Positions 62,401-64,000 of a stretch of DNA of 64,000 bases are shown here, piece by piece. The stretch is from Apostichopus japonicus. Its lineage: Eukaryota; Echinodermata; Holothuroidea; Aspidochirotida; Stichopodidae. The number at the start of each line of letters is the position of its first letter. The stretch's first letter is position 1. Below the pieces are notes generated by a model. That model searched no databases, was not told where the DNA came from, and saw only the letters and a list, made by a program, of their open reading frames with translations. The stretch is from NCBI RefSeq assembly GCF_037975245.1, contig NC_092579.1, forward strand, positions 16,144,178-16,208,177. Direction: 5' to 3'. The position numbers and the translations under genes were made by a program.

Positions 62401-63816
62401 TTGAATTTTTTGATTGCTTCTTGTGATAGAAGGATTCCTTGAATGTTAAAATAATGACAATCATATTTTCAATTCCAAACAGAGATGAGAAATAGTTTGA
62501 ATTATGATGAACCCATACTATTTTAGAACTGTCATGAACAGAAAAGAATGATAAAAAAAAATTAAAATATTTCTGTTCCTTGTCTTGTGTGAATTGACAA
62601 TCCTTTCATCAGACAGAACTATGTATACACCAACTTTGTTTCACTGTCAATAAAACACCTCTTATTGTCCCTTCATCTTAGAGAGAATGTAATACTGAAT
62701 GACCAAAGTTAGGTCATGTACTTCTCATTACAATTGACTGTAATAACTTACAGGAAACTATCATGCATGTTTGCTTCTATTATTTATGGCTGATACAAAC
62801 AGGCTTGTGAGCATTCATAGACACATGTCACATAAAACTTGAAAGTTTATCCACAATACTTATAAATGCCAAAATTACAAGTAATTGAAATCATAATGGA
62901 CCCAAATATGACACATATTTTTTGGTAAAAATTCTCAAACATGTGGTAAATGTGTTGTTTGTTTTCATATTTACTTATTTTGTTGTCTGTTAGGAATGTT
63001 GTAGAAATTATGTAAAAGGTGATCAATGTACAATTGGTACTTACCGTGTTGTATACTTCTACTATGTCAGCTACACATGTGATGTCAAACTAGTATACTT
63101 TTCAATTTAATCTTGATGATTATGTTCTTTGTTTGTAGGGTCTTTTTAAAGGATGCCATTAACAGATGTGATTACATTATGTTGTCAGAGCCATGAGAAT
63201 TAATATGCCCCCCCCCCCCTTTCAAGCAGTAGGTGCATCTGTGTCATGCATAGTCAATACAATAGATGTTCGATGTATGCCATGAGTCCCAGCAGATGGG
63301 ATCATGCCTCTGTGGGTATGGTAAACGTGGGATGGCTGAGAGGGTTGAGTGTGTCATGCGAGTCTCCAAATTTGTTAATTAAAGTATGTCTCTTGTTTAC
63401 AATTTTACTTTTAGTTACCACTCATTTTTATCCTTGCATTAATGTTAAAACGTTTACTCTTAATGGTTGTATTGTATTCCATTTATTGCTAGATGTCAGA
63501 GTCAGTTACACAGAAATCTCATTGTGCATATGTATCCTATGAGGGAGCATATGTTACATATGGAAATGGAAAGGTTTATTGGTTACCTGCAATTTGGGAT
63601 CGAAGAAATTTTTCTCTCCGTAATGCCTCCGGCCTCATTGATGACACAAAATCATCTACTGCACGCACCATGCGGTCAGCAGATGCCACTGTAACACCGT
63701 TGGTGCTTGCGGCGCTGGTGTTGACAGCTAAAAAATTAGCCAGTTTTTTTAAAGATAGCAAGTAGCATTGGATGGTTTTTGGCTGCTTGCCATCATCATT
63801 TAGGAGTTCTACAGTT
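56475..63816 (-). CDS. Tyrosine-recombinase-like gene, 11 exons visible, 5' end outside window, disrupted
   Basis: Minus-strand exons: 63816-63587, 62437-62366, 61308-61127, 60777-60500, 60156-59759 (split by a SINE), 59222-59163, 59001-58957, 58617-58549, 58070-58038, 57545-57435 and 56570-56475 (TAA stop). The first exon gives a SAM-like DNA-binding domain ('GKQPKTIQCYLLSLKKLANF'). The catalytic domain follows: box I Arg in 'LLHGGCRSGVVTNMTLGEF', the beta-hairpin Lys in 'SQHKTSATYGPAQVVLPNEL', a second Arg in 'HLTPVNIRKTSEKQL', and 'SQHMAHHENTQATYY' with the expected His and nucleophile Tyr. An acidic linker and a basic 'FTFQQVYDRIRHSRNEK' tail, perhaps Myb/SANT-like, complete it. The last seven exons are all phase 0. 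One junction (60500 to 60156) goes from phase 2 to phase 0, which does not fit. Probably a Crypton-like or anciently domesticated recombinase; clade uncertain. The protein is unlikely to be made intact from this allele. Confidence 0.8.
58860..59300. repeat. Tandem exon duplication inside the recombinase-like gene
   Basis: About 210 bp repeat directly: 58880-59080 and 59088-59290 share 'gacatgaaatgtggtaaaa', 'agacttcagagcttatgaa' and 'caatgacactcacc'. Each carries one small phase 0-0 exon starting Ser-Cys-Ala-Pro (15 and 20 codons). The exon at 60156 also starts Ser-Cys-Ala and may be an older relative. Confidence 0.8.
59837..60075 (-). mobile_element. tRNA-derived SINE inserted in the recombinase catalytic exon
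   Basis: On the minus strand the element starts gcagtgttagctcagtgg, with RNA polymerase III A box tagctcagtgg (plus coordinates 60058-60068) and B box ggttcgagtca (60014-60024) about 33 bp apart. A unique body follows, with 'cgcgagttcctgcttgcagg', and an (ATAC)n tail. The 6-bp duplication ataagt (59831-59836 and 60076-60081, plus strand) flanks it. It splits the codons of 'TQAT-Y|Y-RAAN', at the expected nucleophile tyrosine of the host exon. Confidence 0.88.
62075..62244. repeat. Foldback element, ~49-bp arms
   Basis: Inverted arms share 'aatcaacggtctagcatgcg' and continue to 'attaatgcac', about 44 of 49 matching, around a GC-richer ~70-bp loop. Lies in the intron between the 62437 and 61308 exons of the recombinase-like gene. 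Probably a small MITE or foldback transposon. Confidence 0.8.
62438..63586. other. Intron of the recombinase-like gene
   Basis: No coding seen on the minus strand: the flanking exons join directly in phase (gca g / ga atc). A C-run occurs at about 63210. The plus-strand open frames at 63246-63765 overlap the real minus-strand exon and lack support. Confidence 0.55.
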
Positions 63817-64000
63817 CTGAAGGAATAAGAACAAAGGTGTATTTGAATGAAAGAAAAGGGTAATTAGTTTTTCAGTTTTGTGCCAAGAAGGCTGCAGAAA
63901 AGCTGGTATTGCACATGCTGTAGAAGCATCCTAGATATATCAAGTAATGGGCAATTCCACGCAAACAAGGACATGACATGAAAAAATTACAATCTTTCTT
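63817..64000. other. 5' flank/intron of the recombinase-like gene, to window edge
   Basis: The exon at 63816 needs a preceding exon in phase 2, so the gene starts beyond the window. Nothing else recognised here. Confidence 0.5.

Noticed and set aside
63045-63070. A 26-nt minus-strand mini-exon (acceptor tgtgtag, donor acggtaagt)
   Set aside because: Including it breaks the frame; the flanking exons join directly in phase without it.
63246-63765. Plus-strand open frames with a plausible peptide
   Set aside because: They overlap a well-bounded minus-strand exon that joins in phase with the rest of the recombinase gene.

Overview
The window is animal nuclear DNA, not bacterial or viral. Coding sequence sits in short GT-AG exons with consistent phases inside long AT-rich introns. 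It is crowded with transposon debris: Jockey/CR1-type and RTE-like LINEs, a Penelope-like element, hAT-type MITEs and a tRNA-derived SINE. Microsatellites and satellite arrays are also abundant. A marine invertebrate, possibly an echinoderm or other non-vertebrate deuterostome, would fit, but that placement is inference only.

Layout. (1) 1-7570: a degenerate hAT-type MITE, a minus-strand LINE 3' fragment, then a complex tandem array (about 1683-7570) whose units repeat an exon-like 80-bp segment. (2) 7570-11800: low-information sequence, a 450-bp TACA microsatellite, foldbacks and nested hAT-type elements. (3) 11836-17099, + strand: the four 3' exons of a heparan sulfate 2-O-sulfotransferase-like gene; its PAPS-binding exons were not found. 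(4) 20193-30928, + strand: a complete-looking eight-exon paralog of about 347 residues with a type II membrane anchor and both PAPS-binding motifs. Exon phases match exactly between the two paralogs. (5) 31850-45981, + strand: a secreted fibronectin-III-type repeat gene with a signal-peptide exon followed by phase 1-1 domain exons. A two-exon cassette is duplicated, and one copy carries a stop codon. (6) 46690-52620: a Penelope GIY-YIG fragment and a ~204-bp satellite with higher-order structure. (7) 52620-56474: AT-rich intergenic sequence. (8) 56475-63816, - strand: eleven exons of a eukaryotic tyrosine-recombinase-like gene, with its 5' end beyond the window.

Most notable observation: the exon holding the recombinase's expected nucleophile tyrosine is split by a 239-bp tRNA-derived SINE. 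The insertion has a 6-bp target-site duplication. Removing it on paper restores a 153-nt, phase 0-0 exon that joins its downstream neighbours cleanly. Apart from the insertion and one unresolved splice phase, all visible exons of this gene are open.

The two sulfotransferases would act in the Golgi on glycosaminoglycan uronic acids. The FN3-repeat protein is extracellular. The recombinase-like protein is nuclear or mobile-element derived. No pathway link between the three is evident beyond adjacency.
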